From contig CASTSB010000001.1 in assembly GCA_949451605.1 (NCBI GenBank), positions 124,001 through 188,000 on the forward strand: a DNA stretch of 64,000 nt, in the 5' to 3' direction. The notes under the pieces are model-generated. The model was not told where the DNA came from and ran no database searches. It saw only the letters and a list, made by a program, of their open reading frames with translations. Below, in pieces: positions 33,417-41,281 of this stretch. The position numbers and the translations under genes were made by a program. Source of the DNA: an uncultured Bacilli bacterium (GTDB taxonomy: Bacteria > Bacillota_I > Bacilli_A > RF39 > UBA660). Numbering within the stretch: the first letter of the stretch is position 1; every line of letters begins with the position of its first letter.

Positions 33417-35624
33417 TTTATTTAATATATTTTTAAGTCTTAAAGCATTTAAAATTACAGTTGTACTGCTTAATACCATTGCAAGGGATGCAATCATAGG
33501 ATTTATTATAATATTAAATGGCTTTAATAGTCCTATTGCTAAAGGTATCATTAAAGTGTTGTAAAAGAAGGCCCAAAATAGATTTTGCTTTATATTGGTT
33601 ATGGTTTTTTCACTTATATTAATAAGATTTAATATGCTTTCTAGATTATTACTAATTAAGATTACATCAGATGAATCTATGGCAATTTCCATTCCACTAT
33701 TTAAACTAATTCCAATATCAGCTAGGGCAAGGGATGGACTATCGTTTATTCCGTCTCCACACATTATTACTCTTTTGCCATTTTCCTTTAGTTTTTTTAT
33801 TATATTTGATTTATCTTTTGGTAATACTTCTGAAACTATCTCATCAATGTTTAATTCTTTACCTATTTTAGTGGCAGTTTCATTATTGTCTCCTGTAAGC
33901 ATAATAATTTTGAAGCCTTTTCTTTTTAAGCTTGCAATTACTTGCTTTGCTTCACTCCTTATAATATCATTTACACCTATTAGAGCGATAATTTTATTAT
34001 TTTCTACAACATAAACAATACTACAGCCTATTTCTTTTAAATGATCAGCATCTTTTAAATAATCATTTTTAATCTTTTCTTTTTCTAGTAATTTTAAATT
34101 TCCTAATAAGTATTCATTTTTATTAATAATAGCTTTAATACCTAGTCCTGGAAGCTCTTTATATTTTTGAACATTTAGCTTTTCTAAATCATTCTCTTTT
34201 AGATATTCTGTAAAAGTAGCTGCGATTGGATGAGTACTATTTGATTCAATGCTTCCAATCTTTATTAATAATTCACTTTCTGATAAATCGCTGTAATTAT
34301 AAATCTTTTTTATCTTTAATTTGCCATATGTAAGTGTACCAGTCTTATCAAATACTATGGTGTCCATCTTATTGGCGTTTTCTAAAATTTCGCTTTTTTT
34401 AATTAGTATTCCGTTTGATGCACAAAGCCCTTCACTAACTATAATTGCAAGTGGAGTGGCAAGTCCTAAACTACAAGGACATGCAACTACTAAAATAGTT
34501 ACTAATGTTATTAAAGATGTTTCAATATTCTTTCCCATTAAAAGGTAAGTAATAAAGGTGATAATGGCAATTATTATTACAGTAGGTACAAAATAAGATG
34601 CTATTTTATCAGCAAGACGGGCAATTGGAACTTTACTATTAGATGATTCTAGTACTAATTTAACTATTTCTGATACTGTGGTTTCCTTTCCTATTCTTTC
34701 TGCTTTATATTCTATATATCCGTCATAATTAATACTACCAGCTATTACTTGATCATCTATAGAAAGTGATACAGGTTTACTCTCTCCTGTTATAAAGGCT
34801 TGATCAAAATGGGCTTGTCCTTTGACAATAGTTCCATCTACTGCAATTTTTTCTCCAGCTTTACAAACTAGTATATCACCCTGTTTTATCATATCTAAAG
34901 TAACTTCTTTTTCTTTTCCTTCTATTATAATTGTTGCCTTATTTGGGGTAATAGTTACTAAGTTTTTGATAGCTTCTTTAGTTTTGTCTTTACTTTTTTG
35001 ATCTATAAAGCGTCCTAACTTTACAAAATAAATAATAGTTGCTACTGATTCAAAATATAAGTTCATAATATGGTTATGATCACCTTTCAATGCAAGAAAA
35101 GCACTATATAAACTAAACAAAAAACTTGATAATACGCCAATTCCTACTAGGGTATCCATATTAGGAGTTTGATGAATCAAATTTTTATATCCACTTTTTA
35201 GAATATCAAATCCATATATTATAAACAAACATGATAATATTAATAAAACAACTATATAATTTATTGGGTTTTCAATTGGATCTAATAACTTAATAGTAGG
35301 AAGATTTAACATATGACCCATAGATATATACATTATCAAAATAATTAGAATTGTATGAATAATTAAGTTTAGTCTTGCTTTTTTATTTACATTTTCAATT
35401 TTTATTTCTTGAAACTCTCCTAAACTTTCAAAGCCTGCACTTTTTACAAATCTATTTAAGTCATCTACTGTTAGTTTCTTCTCATCATATTCAATTGATG
35501 CATTAGCCATAACTAAATTAACTGAAGCTTGAAGTATGCCATCTTGTTTTTGTAAATATTTTTCTAATCCATTAGAACAAGCAGAACAAGTCATACCTTC
35601 TATTGATAAAATTATCTTTTCCAT
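33399..35624 (-). CDS. copA: Cu(+)-exporting P1B-type ATPase
   Basis: 741 residues. One N-terminal heavy-metal-associated domain (GMTCSACS, Cys13 and Cys16), the transmembrane CPC motif in VVACPCSLGLATP, the phosphorylated Asp in VFDKTGTLT, the TGES actuator motif in FITGESKPV, the SHP-type IESNSTHPIA and the hinge MCGDGINDSP. It pumps Cu+ from the cytoplasm. Co-transcribed with copZ nine bases upstream. Only one HMA domain, which is common in Firmicutes. Confidence 0.96.
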   Translation of the reverse strand: MEKIILSIEGMTCSACSNGLEKYLQKQDGILQASVNLVMANASIEYDEKKLTVDDLNRFVKSAGFESLGEFQEIKIENVNKKARLNLIIHTILIILIMYISMGHMLNLPTIKLLDPIENPINYIVVLLILSCLFIIYGFDILKSGYKNLIHQTPNMDTLVGIGVLSSFLFSLYSAFLALKGDHNHIMNLYFESVATIIYFVKLGRFIDQKSKDKTKEAIKNLVTITPNKATIIIEGKEKEVTLDMIKQGDILVCKAGEKIAVDGTIVKGQAHFDQAFITGESKPVSLSIDDQVIAGSINYDGYIEYKAERIGKETTVSEIVKLVLESSNSKVPIARLADKIASYFVPTVIIIAIITFITYLLMGKNIETSLITLVTILVVACPCSLGLATPLAIIVSEGLCASNGILIKKSEILENANKMDTIVFDKTGTLTYGKLKIKKIYNYSDLSESELLIKIGSIESNSTHPIAATFTEYLKENDLEKLNVQKYKELPGLGIKAIINKNEYLLGNLKLLEKEKIKNDYLKDADHLKEIGCSIVYVVENNKIIALIGVNDIIRSEAKQVIASLKRKGFKIIMLTGDNNETATKIGKELNIDEIVSEVLPKDKSNIIKKLKENGKRVIMCGDGINDSPSLALADIGISLNSGMEIAIDSSDVILISNNLESILNLINISEKTITNIKQNLFWAFFYNTLMIPLAIGLLKPFNIIINPMIASLAMVLSSTTVILNALRLKNILNKKKKHN

Positions 35625-35632
35625 AATTTCAC

Positions 35633-35836
35633 CTATTTGATTTCAAAGCCTAAATCTTCAATTTTTTCTTTTACTTCTTCTATATTCAATTCATTAGAAG
35701 CCGTAATTAATACTGTATTATTTTGGTGATTTGCTACTACCTTTTCAATACCATTTAAAGACAATAAAACATTTTCAACTCTTTTTTCACAGCCTCCACA
35801 AACCATTCCTTCAACATTTAAATCTATTTCTTTCAT
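35633..35836 (-). CDS. copZ: Copper chaperone CopZ-like HMA protein
   Basis: 67 residues, one ferredoxin-like HMA fold with the metal-binding motif GMVCGGCEKRV (two cysteines). Delivers Cu+ to CopA. Starts right after the transporter stop (35838) and ends before copA, so all are read together. There is a Gly between the binding cysteines and no Met/His outside, which is normal. Confidence 0.93.
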   Translation of the reverse strand: MKEIDLNVEGMVCGGCEKRVENVLLSLNGIEKVVANHQNNTVLITASNELNIEEVKEKIEDLGFEIK

Positions 35837-35837
35837 A

Positions 35838-36512
35838 TTATAATTCCCTTTCTTTTACTCTTTTACTCAAATATAAAAATGGTGTATCACATAATGCAAT
35901 TAGTAATTCGATGATAGTTGTGCCTATAGCTATTGATAAAATATCATTACCACTATAAATTCCATAGAAAGCAAAGAATGTAAATAAGAAATTTTCTCCA
36001 CCATTACATATTATGGTTGCTAAGTTATTTCTTAACCAAAGCTTTTTACCTTTACATATTACTTTTAGTTTATCAAAAAGCCATACATCAGCCATATTGG
36101 CAATAAAATACATAAATACGCTTGATAGACAAATTCTTGGAGATAGCCCAAAAAGCATATTCATAGCATCTGATGCTACGTCAATAGAATTAGCTTCATA
36201 TAGCAAACTAATTTGAGTTACTATCAAATATATTATAACAGAAGAAAGCCCTATATATACACCTTTCCTGGCTGTTTTTTTACCATAATTTTCACTTAAA
36301 ATATCAGTTACTAAGAAAGTTGAGGCAAATAAAACATTTCCTAAAGAAGTTTCTAATCCAAACATATTTACACTCTTTGCGACTTGAATATTAGCTAATA
36401 TTGATGCGATAGCTATCCAAGCGTAAAGGCCTGTTTTACCGAATAATTTTTTTGCTACTAAAATCAAGCTAAATGTTGAAATTATTTCTATAATTAATAA
36501 TAATTCATTCAT
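35838..36512 (-). CDS. Queuosine precursor transporter (YhhQ/VUT family)
   Basis: 224 residues, six to seven hydrophobic helices; the block LASTFLVTDILSENYGKKTARK-like segment (here FASTFLVTDILSENYGKK) is the conserved family signature (Asp-x-x-x-Glu-x-x-G), plus a later N-x-x-W-x-x-Asp region. Members import preQ0/preQ1-type queuosine precursors. It sits between an SDR gene and copZ with only short gaps; no preQ1 riboswitch was found upstream, and no queuosine-synthesis gene is in the window. Confidence 0.87.
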   Translation of the reverse strand: MNELLLIIEIISTFSLILVAKKLFGKTGLYAWIAIASILANIQVAKSVNMFGLETSLGNVLFASTFLVTDILSENYGKKTARKGVYIGLSSVIIYLIVTQISLLYEANSIDVASDAMNMLFGLSPRICLSSVFMYFIANMADVWLFDKLKVICKGKKLWLRNNLATIICNGGENFLFTFFAFYGIYSGNDILSIAIGTTIIELLIALCDTPFLYLSKRVKEREL

Positions 36513-36527
36513 TTACATTCCTCTTTT

Positions 36528-37172
36528 CTACCAAATGAAATTTGATTTTAAAGCCTCTCCATTATCTATGAAAATATCTTGACCTGTCATTGATTTATTA
36601 TTTACAGCAATAAAATAAGTAAAATCAGCTATTTCTTCCGCACTTGCCCATTTATTTAATAGTGTTTCATCTAATACTTGTTTCCAAAGTGTTGGAGAAT
36701 CAATAATATGTTGATTAAGTTTTGTAATAACTCCTCCTGCAGAAATACTATTACTTGTAGCTCCATAATTAGCAATTCTTAAGGCGACATTTTTCATATA
36801 GGCTACAATTCCACCTTTACTGGCTACATATTCTGGAAATTCAGCTCCAGTAGTTGCACTTGCAGAGGCCATAAATACAACTGACTTTATTTTAGGTTGA
36901 ATAGCATACTTTTCTGTAACTGCAATTGTTGCTTTTAAATTGATATCAATATCGGTTACGTTATTTTGAACGCCTGCGTTATTAATTAGTATTTCTACAT
37001 TATCGATTGATGGAAGAGTCTTGCTTATATCTCCCACTATATGAGTATAGTGTTCACTATTTATTGTAGACTCATTTATATCTATTCCTATAACTTCGTG
37101 TCCTTCATTTATAAATTTTGATGCGACTGCCCTGCCAATTCCTTCTGATGTTCCTGTTATTAATACTTTCAT
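36528..37172 (-). CDS. Short-chain dehydrogenase/reductase
   Basis: 214 residues of the classical SDR fold: nucleotide motif TGTSEGIGRAV, D-I-N after strand 2 (a preference for NAD), NNAGVQNN, catalytic YVASKGG (Tyr and Lys) and a C-terminal DIFIDNGEAL. Similar to FabG-like reductases but with a shorter form; the substrate is unknown. First gene of the operon that continues with the queuosine-precursor transporter and copper genes; its promoter is at 37227-37255. Confidence 0.88.
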   Translation of the reverse strand: MKVLITGTSEGIGRAVASKFINEGHEVIGIDINESTINSEHYTHIVGDISKTLPSIDNVEILINNAGVQNNVTDIDINLKATIAVTEKYAIQPKIKSVVFMASASATTGAEFPEYVASKGGIVAYMKNVALRIANYGATSNSISAGGVITKLNQHIIDSPTLWKQVLDETLLNKWASAEEIADFTYFIAVNNKSMTGQDIFIDNGEALKSNFIW

Positions 37173-37226
37173 GCTTACACCTCTTTTTCTATTAAAACAA
37201 ATAAAGTATATTCATTAACACGCTAT

Positions 37227-37255
37227 ATTTTAAACTATCAATTCTTTCTTGTCAA
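37227..37255 (-). promoter_or_regulatory. Promoter of the SDR-QPTR-copZ-copA operon
   Basis: Minus strand consensus -35 TTGACA (37250-37255), 17-bp spacer, -10 TAAAAT (37227-37232), 54 bases before the ATG. There is no CsoR- or CopY-like palindrome that I can recognise around it. Confidence 0.75.
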
Positions 37256-37271
37256 AACTTTTTAAAGCAAA

Positions 37272-37294
37272 TAAAAATCAATCTTTCGACTGAC
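37272..37294 (-). terminator. Rho-independent terminator after CaCA gene
   Basis: Minus-strand TCAGTC-GAAA-GATTGA stem (one G-U) with a stable GAAA tetraloop and TTTTTATTT tail; three bases after the antiporter stop. Confidence 0.8.
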
Positions 37295-37297
37295 ATT

Positions 37298-38272
37298 TTA
37301 TTCTGCTATCATACTAATAATATATAGAATATAAATAGTTATTAGTAGAAAGCCTTTGCCTCTACTAAGCTCACTTTTATCATTTAATACAGAGACTAAT
37401 TGTAAAAATAGCGTCACCATAATTAAGACAAGAATACTTAAATTAAAATCTAAGGAAAAAGATAGAGGATTAATTACTGCTCCTAAACCAATTAGTAAAC
37501 ATAAATTTAAGATGTTTGAACCTGAAATATTTCCAAGTAAAAGATTAGTTTCATCTTTTTTGGCAGCTATAATTCCTGTTATTATTTCTGGTAATGCAGT
37601 TCCAATAGCAACAATAGTCATACCTATAAACTTTTCTGATAAGTTAAATTCCTTAGCTACTATTACAGAATTATCTACTACGAAATCGGCACCAAATTTT
37701 AAACCAATAACGCCAATTACTAAATAAAGAATAGTTTTAAATAAAGAGTAGTTTTTTATGCTTTCTGCTTGTTCTTCTAGTTCATTTTCTATTATTTCAT
37801 TTTTGAGTTGTTTTTCTTCATATATTGTGTAGATTACATAGGCTACTGTACATAAAAGAAGAAATACTCCTTGTCCTCTAGTGATTATTTGAGAGTGATT
37901 AAACATAGTTATGTTACCTAGATATAAAAGTAGTGCCATAGCAGCCATTCCTATTGGCAAATGCCTATTAATTATTCTTTTGTCTAATTTGACTGGTCTT
38001 ATTAAACTTGTAATTCCAATTACTAATAAAAAGTTACATATACAGCTTCCAATAGCATTTCCTATTATCAAATCAGAGTGCCCATCAACCGATGATACTA
38101 TTGTTACAAAGACTTCTGGAAGAGAAGTACCGATGGCTATTATAGTAAGCCCTATAAGCATTTCTGATAAACCAAATCTTTTGGCTATGTTGGTTGCGGC
38201 TTCTACTAATAAGTCTGCACCTTTTATTAGAAAAATAAATCCTAAAATAATAAGTATTACTTCGGTTAACAA
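37298..38272 (-). CDS. CaCA-family cation antiporter (Na+/Ca2+ exchanger, YrbG-like)
   Basis: 324 residues, ten transmembrane helices, two inverted alpha-repeats: GTSLPEVFVTIVSS with GNAIGSCICN, and GTALPEIITGI with GNISGSNILN. These are the ion-coordinating repeats. Start is TTG at 38272: no ATG lies before residue 43 and a strong RBS (AAGGAGGGG) is 7 bases upstream of the TTG. Expected to export Ca2+ (or K+) in exchange for Na+/H+. Monocistronic with its own terminator. Confidence 0.92.
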   Translation of the reverse strand: MLTEVILIILGFIFLIKGADLLVEAATNIAKRFGLSEMLIGLTIIAIGTSLPEVFVTIVSSVDGHSDLIIGNAIGSCICNFLLVIGITSLIRPVKLDKRIINRHLPIGMAAMALLLYLGNITMFNHSQIITRGQGVFLLLCTVAYVIYTIYEEKQLKNEIIENELEEQAESIKNYSLFKTILYLVIGVIGLKFGADFVVDNSVIVAKEFNLSEKFIGMTIVAIGTALPEIITGIIAAKKDETNLLLGNISGSNILNLCLLIGLGAVINPLSFSLDFNLSILVLIMVTLFLQLVSVLNDKSELSRGKGFLLITIYILYIISMIAE

Positions 38273-38391
38273 GTAATTCCCCTCCTTACTTTGTTTCCTT
38301 GATGTATTATTTTCTATCTTAAATTAATGTTACAACAATAATCATTTAAAGTAAACTTAAAAGAAACAAATTATATTAATTTTTGTCACTT

Positions 38392-38421
38392 AAAAAGTAA
38401 ACCAATTTTGGCTTACCTTTT
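38392..38421 (-). terminator. Terminator after lactate dehydrogenase gene
   Basis: Minus-strand AAAAGGTAAGCC/GGTTTACTTTTT stem (12 pairs, two G-U) with an AAAATT loop, ending in a T-run. Confidence 0.8.
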
Positions 38422-38423
38422 CT

Positions 38424-39332
38424 TTATTCTACTTCTTTAATAGCATTCTTTATAACATTTATGGAATTAATTATTTTCTTTGTTTCTTCCTCATCTAAAG
38501 GAATGAATATCTTTTCTTGTACTCCATTCATATTTACTATAGCTGGTGTTGAGATACAAACATCATTTTCTTTATCATAACTTGAGACTGGCAAAATAAT
38601 ATTCTTATCTTCTAATATGGCTGAAGTAATTCTTGCAAGGCACATTCCTATACCATAGTAAGTTGCACCTTTTCTTTTGATTATTTCATATGCTGAATTT
38701 CTAACTTCTTCTTCAATTTCCTTCTTATCTTCTTCAGTTAGAAAGGAATCTAAGCTAGTTAGAGCGATATTGGCGTTACTCCATGCAACAAATTCACTAT
38801 CTCCGTGTTCTCCTATAACGTAGGCTTGAATATCTTTTGGCCTTACGCCTACTTTATTACTTACTAAATATTTAAGTCTTGCAGTATCTAAGGTTGTTCC
38901 TGAACCTATAACTTTATTTGGAGGGAGATTAGAATATTTTAATGTTAAATAAGTCATGACATCTAATGGATTAGTTGCTACTAAGAATATTCCATCAAAA
39001 TTATTTTTCATTACATCATTAATAATCGATTTAAAAATCTTACTATTTTTATTAATAAGATCCATTCTGGTCTCGCCTACTTCTTGATTAGATCCAGCAG
39101 CAATTACAACTATTCTTGCATCACGACAATCCTCGTAACTACCTACTCTTACAAATACTCTTGTAGGACTGTATGCAAGGCAATGATTTAGGTCCATTGC
39201 TTCTCCTTCAATTCTTTCTTTGTTTAAATCGATAAGTACTAATTCATCAACATAAGAATATTGATTTATAAGTGCATAGGCATAACTCATGCCAACATTT
39301 CCGCATCCAATTAAAACTATTTTGTTTTTCAT
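38424..39332 (-). CDS. ldh: L-lactate dehydrogenase
   Basis: 302 residues of the LDH/MDH superfamily: Rossmann motif IGCGNVGMS, substrate loop with NQEVGETRMD (Arg binds the substrate carboxylate), VATNPLDVMTY, the GTTLDTARLKYL helix and catalytic His in GEHGDSE. The Gln in the substrate loop points to lactate rather than malate. It reduces pyruvate with NADH to close fermentation. RBS AAAGGAAGGA. Own terminator. Confidence 0.92.
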   Translation of the reverse strand: MKNKIVLIGCGNVGMSYAYALINQYSYVDELVLIDLNKERIEGEAMDLNHCLAYSPTRVFVRVGSYEDCRDARIVVIAAGSNQEVGETRMDLINKNSKIFKSIINDVMKNNFDGIFLVATNPLDVMTYLTLKYSNLPPNKVIGSGTTLDTARLKYLVSNKVGVRPKDIQAYVIGEHGDSEFVAWSNANIALTSLDSFLTEEDKKEIEEEVRNSAYEIIKRKGATYYGIGMCLARITSAILEDKNIILPVSSYDKENDVCISTPAIVNMNGVQEKIFIPLDEEETKKIINSINVIKNAIKEVE

Positions 39333-39391
39333 ATTATATCCTTCCTTTTATTATTCTACTTTTAAAGTATACCACAAATTTTGAATTATTA

Positions 39392-39422
39392 TAAAAAGTA
39401 ATTCAATAAAGAATTACTTTTT
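39392..39422 (-). terminator. Terminator after XRE gene
   Basis: Stem AAAAAGTAATTC/GAATTACTTTTT (12 pairs) with a six-base loop and T-rich tail on the minus strand. Confidence 0.82.
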
Positions 39423-39434
39423 TAAAGATTGATT

Positions 39435-39788
39435 TTATCTAACGTTAATATTAGTTATATTAAAGAATATAAAACTTATGATATCTATAATTAGCAAAAT
39501 TACAAATAGAATTCCCATAACTTTTAGTATTTTGATAGTTAAACCTGCTAAACGCTCAGTATTACTAATCTTTTCTTGCATGATATCTTTTATATCGTTA
39601 TCACATAATTCATCTAAACTTATTTTAAAGATTTTAGATAACTCTTTTGCTTGTTTTATATCTGGTGATGTTTCTCCTAACTCCCATTTAGAAATTGTTT
39701 GCCTTGTTACAGAAAGTTTCAGTGCTAACTCTTCTTGTGAAAGATTTGCTTTTTTTCTTAAAGTATATATCTTATTTCCTATATTCAT
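39435..39788 (-). CDS. Small membrane-tethered XRE-family regulator
   Basis: 117 residues: HTH (LSQEELALKLSVTRQTISKWE, with GETSPDIKQAKELSKIF), then a 25-residue linker and one C-terminal transmembrane helix (about 92-112). RBS AAGGAGAATA. No extracytoplasmic domain, so it may be tethered to sense membrane state or to hold it near the membrane. Its promoter region overlaps the start of a 416-bp gene-less stretch. Confidence 0.85.
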   Translation of the reverse strand: MNIGNKIYTLRKKANLSQEELALKLSVTRQTISKWELGETSPDIKQAKELSKIFKISLDELCDNDIKDIMQEKISNTERLAGLTIKILKVMGILFVILLIIDIISFIFFNITNINVR

Positions 39789-40204
39789 TTTATTCTCCTT
39801 TCACTTATAATCTTATAGTTTTTATAATTATTATTCTACCAATTTAAAATGGAAATTGCGCAATATTTCTTAACATATTTATTTTTTTTAAATATTTAAG
39901 TATATCATCAAATGCTTAGTTGGGGATATGTTATATTAAAATGCAATTAATAATTGCTGATTTTAATATGAAAATATGAGTTAGCTGAGCTGTTTAATAT
40001 TTTTATTATTAGAACTACATTCTATTCCTTTTATTTTTCATTATTTAACCTACTCTTTTATACTTAATTTAACTAGTCAGTATGTAACACCTTGATGATG
40101 TAAAATATATTCTCTCCTTTTTTGTTAGCTATTAATCTAACATATTATAATTTTAGATTTATCTTTATTTAATAACCTGGATAAATATTTTAGGATAAAT
40201 GAAT
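39789..40204. other. 416-bp stretch without a gene; contains a 37-nt imperfect palindrome
   Basis: Both strands contain only short, stop-riddled frames. The upstream (XRE) side should hold that gene's promoter. A notable structure is a 37-nt hairpin at 39933-39969: arms ATATTAAAATGCAATTA and TAATTGC-TG-ATTTTAATAT pair over 17 bp with a two-base bulge. On the minus strand an orphan ribosome binding site (AAAGGAGAG near 40118) has no start codon behind it, as if a gene had been lost. Confidence 0.6.
39933..39969. repeat. Long imperfect palindrome
   Basis: Seventeen paired bases around a central A with one two-base bulge; not followed by a T-run in either direction, so not a terminator. Could be a protein-binding site, a mobile-element remnant or a cruciform. 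Confidence 0.6.
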
Positions 40205-41086
40205 TTAATTTTTAATATTGGTTATATTTAATATATTTTTTAATAATTTTTCTATTTCATTTCTATTTTCTATTTCATTTATAGCAAAACATTTCTTTCC
40301 AAGATCTTTAAATGATGCTCCACAATGGAATACTGTTATTCTATCTACAATGATAAATCTATCATGATACGTATTATTATCTATAAATGTAATATTATTA
40401 TATTGTTTTAAATACTTATTTTTAAGGTCCGCGTTTATATTAGATGAAATGATTATAATTTTTCTATTCTTAAACTTTAATTCGTCTAAAATCTTTTTTC
40501 CAATATAGTTATCAATAATTATTATTTCTTCTTTTGCCATATTAAAAATATCTAATAGCACTGAATAAGCATCATAAATATCTCCTTTGAAAAAAATAGA
40601 ATTTTTTGCTATAGCTTTAGAATCAAACTTATCAAATAATTCATCTATTCTTTTTGTATTATTATCAACTTTTTCTTCTAAAAGTAGGAATTTGTGCGGT
40701 AAAAAATTCTTATTGTAATTTATATAATGTCTCATTTTTACAAAGGTATCCATTATTCTAATACTTACTTCTGTAGCAATACTTGATTTTAAAATTGTTG
40801 CAAGCATGTAAACTCCTTGTTCTGTAAATATTCTAGGATTAGTTCTAGATTTTGAGCTAATATTTGCGGTCGCATTTTGCGACCACAAATTATTAAGCTC
40901 ATTATCATTTGCAATCCAAGATATTCTTTCTGGAAATTTTTCTTTATTTCTATAAACTGCTTCATTTACTCTTTTCGTTTCAACACCATACAGTCTTGCC
41001 AAATCAGAATCTAACATCACTTCATTTCCATTGATTTCATATATCATTTCCTCGATATTAATAATATCTTCTACTATTTCGTTCAT
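40205..41086 (-). CDS. ORF6N-domain protein with C-terminal HKD (phospholipase D-like) domain
   Basis: 293 residues. Residues about 14-105 are an ORF6N/KilA-N-type domain (MIYEINGNEVMLDSDLARLY, GVETKRVNEAV, RIFTEQGVYMLATIL), known from phage antirepressor-like proteins. A coiled coil follows (about 130-160), then a C-terminal domain with HDRFIIVD, an HxRx4D variant of the HxKx4D phospholipase D/nuclease signature, and CGASFKDLGKKCFAI. RBS AAGGAGG. It lies alone behind its own leader RNA and terminator (41107-41254). Whether the catalytic site cuts nucleic acid is unknown; ORF6N proteins with this tail are widespread in phage-like and accessory loci. Confidence 0.88.
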   Translation of the reverse strand: MNEIVEDIINIEEMIYEINGNEVMLDSDLARLYGVETKRVNEAVYRNKEKFPERISWIANDNELNNLWSQNATANISSKSRTNPRIFTEQGVYMLATILKSSIATEVSIRIMDTFVKMRHYINYNKNFLPHKFLLLEEKVDNNTKRIDELFDKFDSKAIAKNSIFFKGDIYDAYSVLLDIFNMAKEEIIIIDNYIGKKILDELKFKNRKIIIISSNINADLKNKYLKQYNNITFIDNNTYHDRFIIVDRITVFHCGASFKDLGKKCFAINEIENRNEIEKLLKNILNITNIKN

Positions 41087-41106
41087 TTAAAAACCTCCTT
41101 ATAACG

Positions 41107-41138
41107 AAAAAAGGAGATACCTCTATAAAAGTATCTCC
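41107..41138 (-). terminator. Terminator between leader RNA and ORF6N gene
   Basis: Minus-strand GGAGATAC, loop of ten bases, GTATCTCC, then TTTTTT. It sits 21 bases before the ORF6N ATG, so the gene can be expressed only by read-through (attenuation). Confidence 0.85.
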
Positions 41139-41219
41139 CGAATAGATATATTTTTACTTGCCCAAAATATAAATTATCGATTAAATTGTTCACATCAACA
41201 CATGGCAAGTAATTGATGT
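41107..41219 (-). ncRNA. Candidate pseudoknot-forming leader RNA of the ORF6N-HKD gene
   Basis: From a predicted start at about 41219 the minus-strand RNA contains two interleaved helices: S1 ACATCAA (41219-41213) with TTGATGT (41198-41192), and S2 TTACTTGCC (41212-41204) with GGCAAGTAA (41162-41154). Because the 5' arm of S2 lies inside the S1 loop, they form an H-type pseudoknot (or, since they abut, two alternatives). A 29-nt single-stranded stretch follows, then the terminator hairpin at 41107-41138. An alternative stem TATCT/AGATA would pair with the terminator's 5' side. Architecture equals a transcription-attenuation switch or a type-III-antitoxin-like RNA. Homology to known riboswitches not recognised. 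Confidence 0.6.
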
Positions 41220-41225
41220 ACTTAG

Positions 41226-41254
41226 AATATAGCATATTAATTTTCTAAATACAA
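41226..41254 (-). promoter_or_regulatory. Promoter of the ORF6N leader RNA
   Basis: Minus strand -35 TTGTAT (41249-41254), 17-bp spacer, extended -10 TGCTATATT (-10 hexamer 41226-41231). It lies between the methylase stop (41282) and the RNA. Confidence 0.65.
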
Positions 41255-41281
41255 TCTAACAAAAATATTTTTTATTACAAT

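Noticed and set aside
37173-37297. preQ1 riboswitch before the queuosine-precursor transporter operon.
   Set aside because: Searched for the GAGAGGTTCTAG/CTA-CACCCTC-like pseudoknot; not present.
39933-39969. Palindrome considered as a rho-independent terminator of the ORF6N gene.
   Set aside because: It is more than 230 bases past the gene and lacks a U-tract in either direction.
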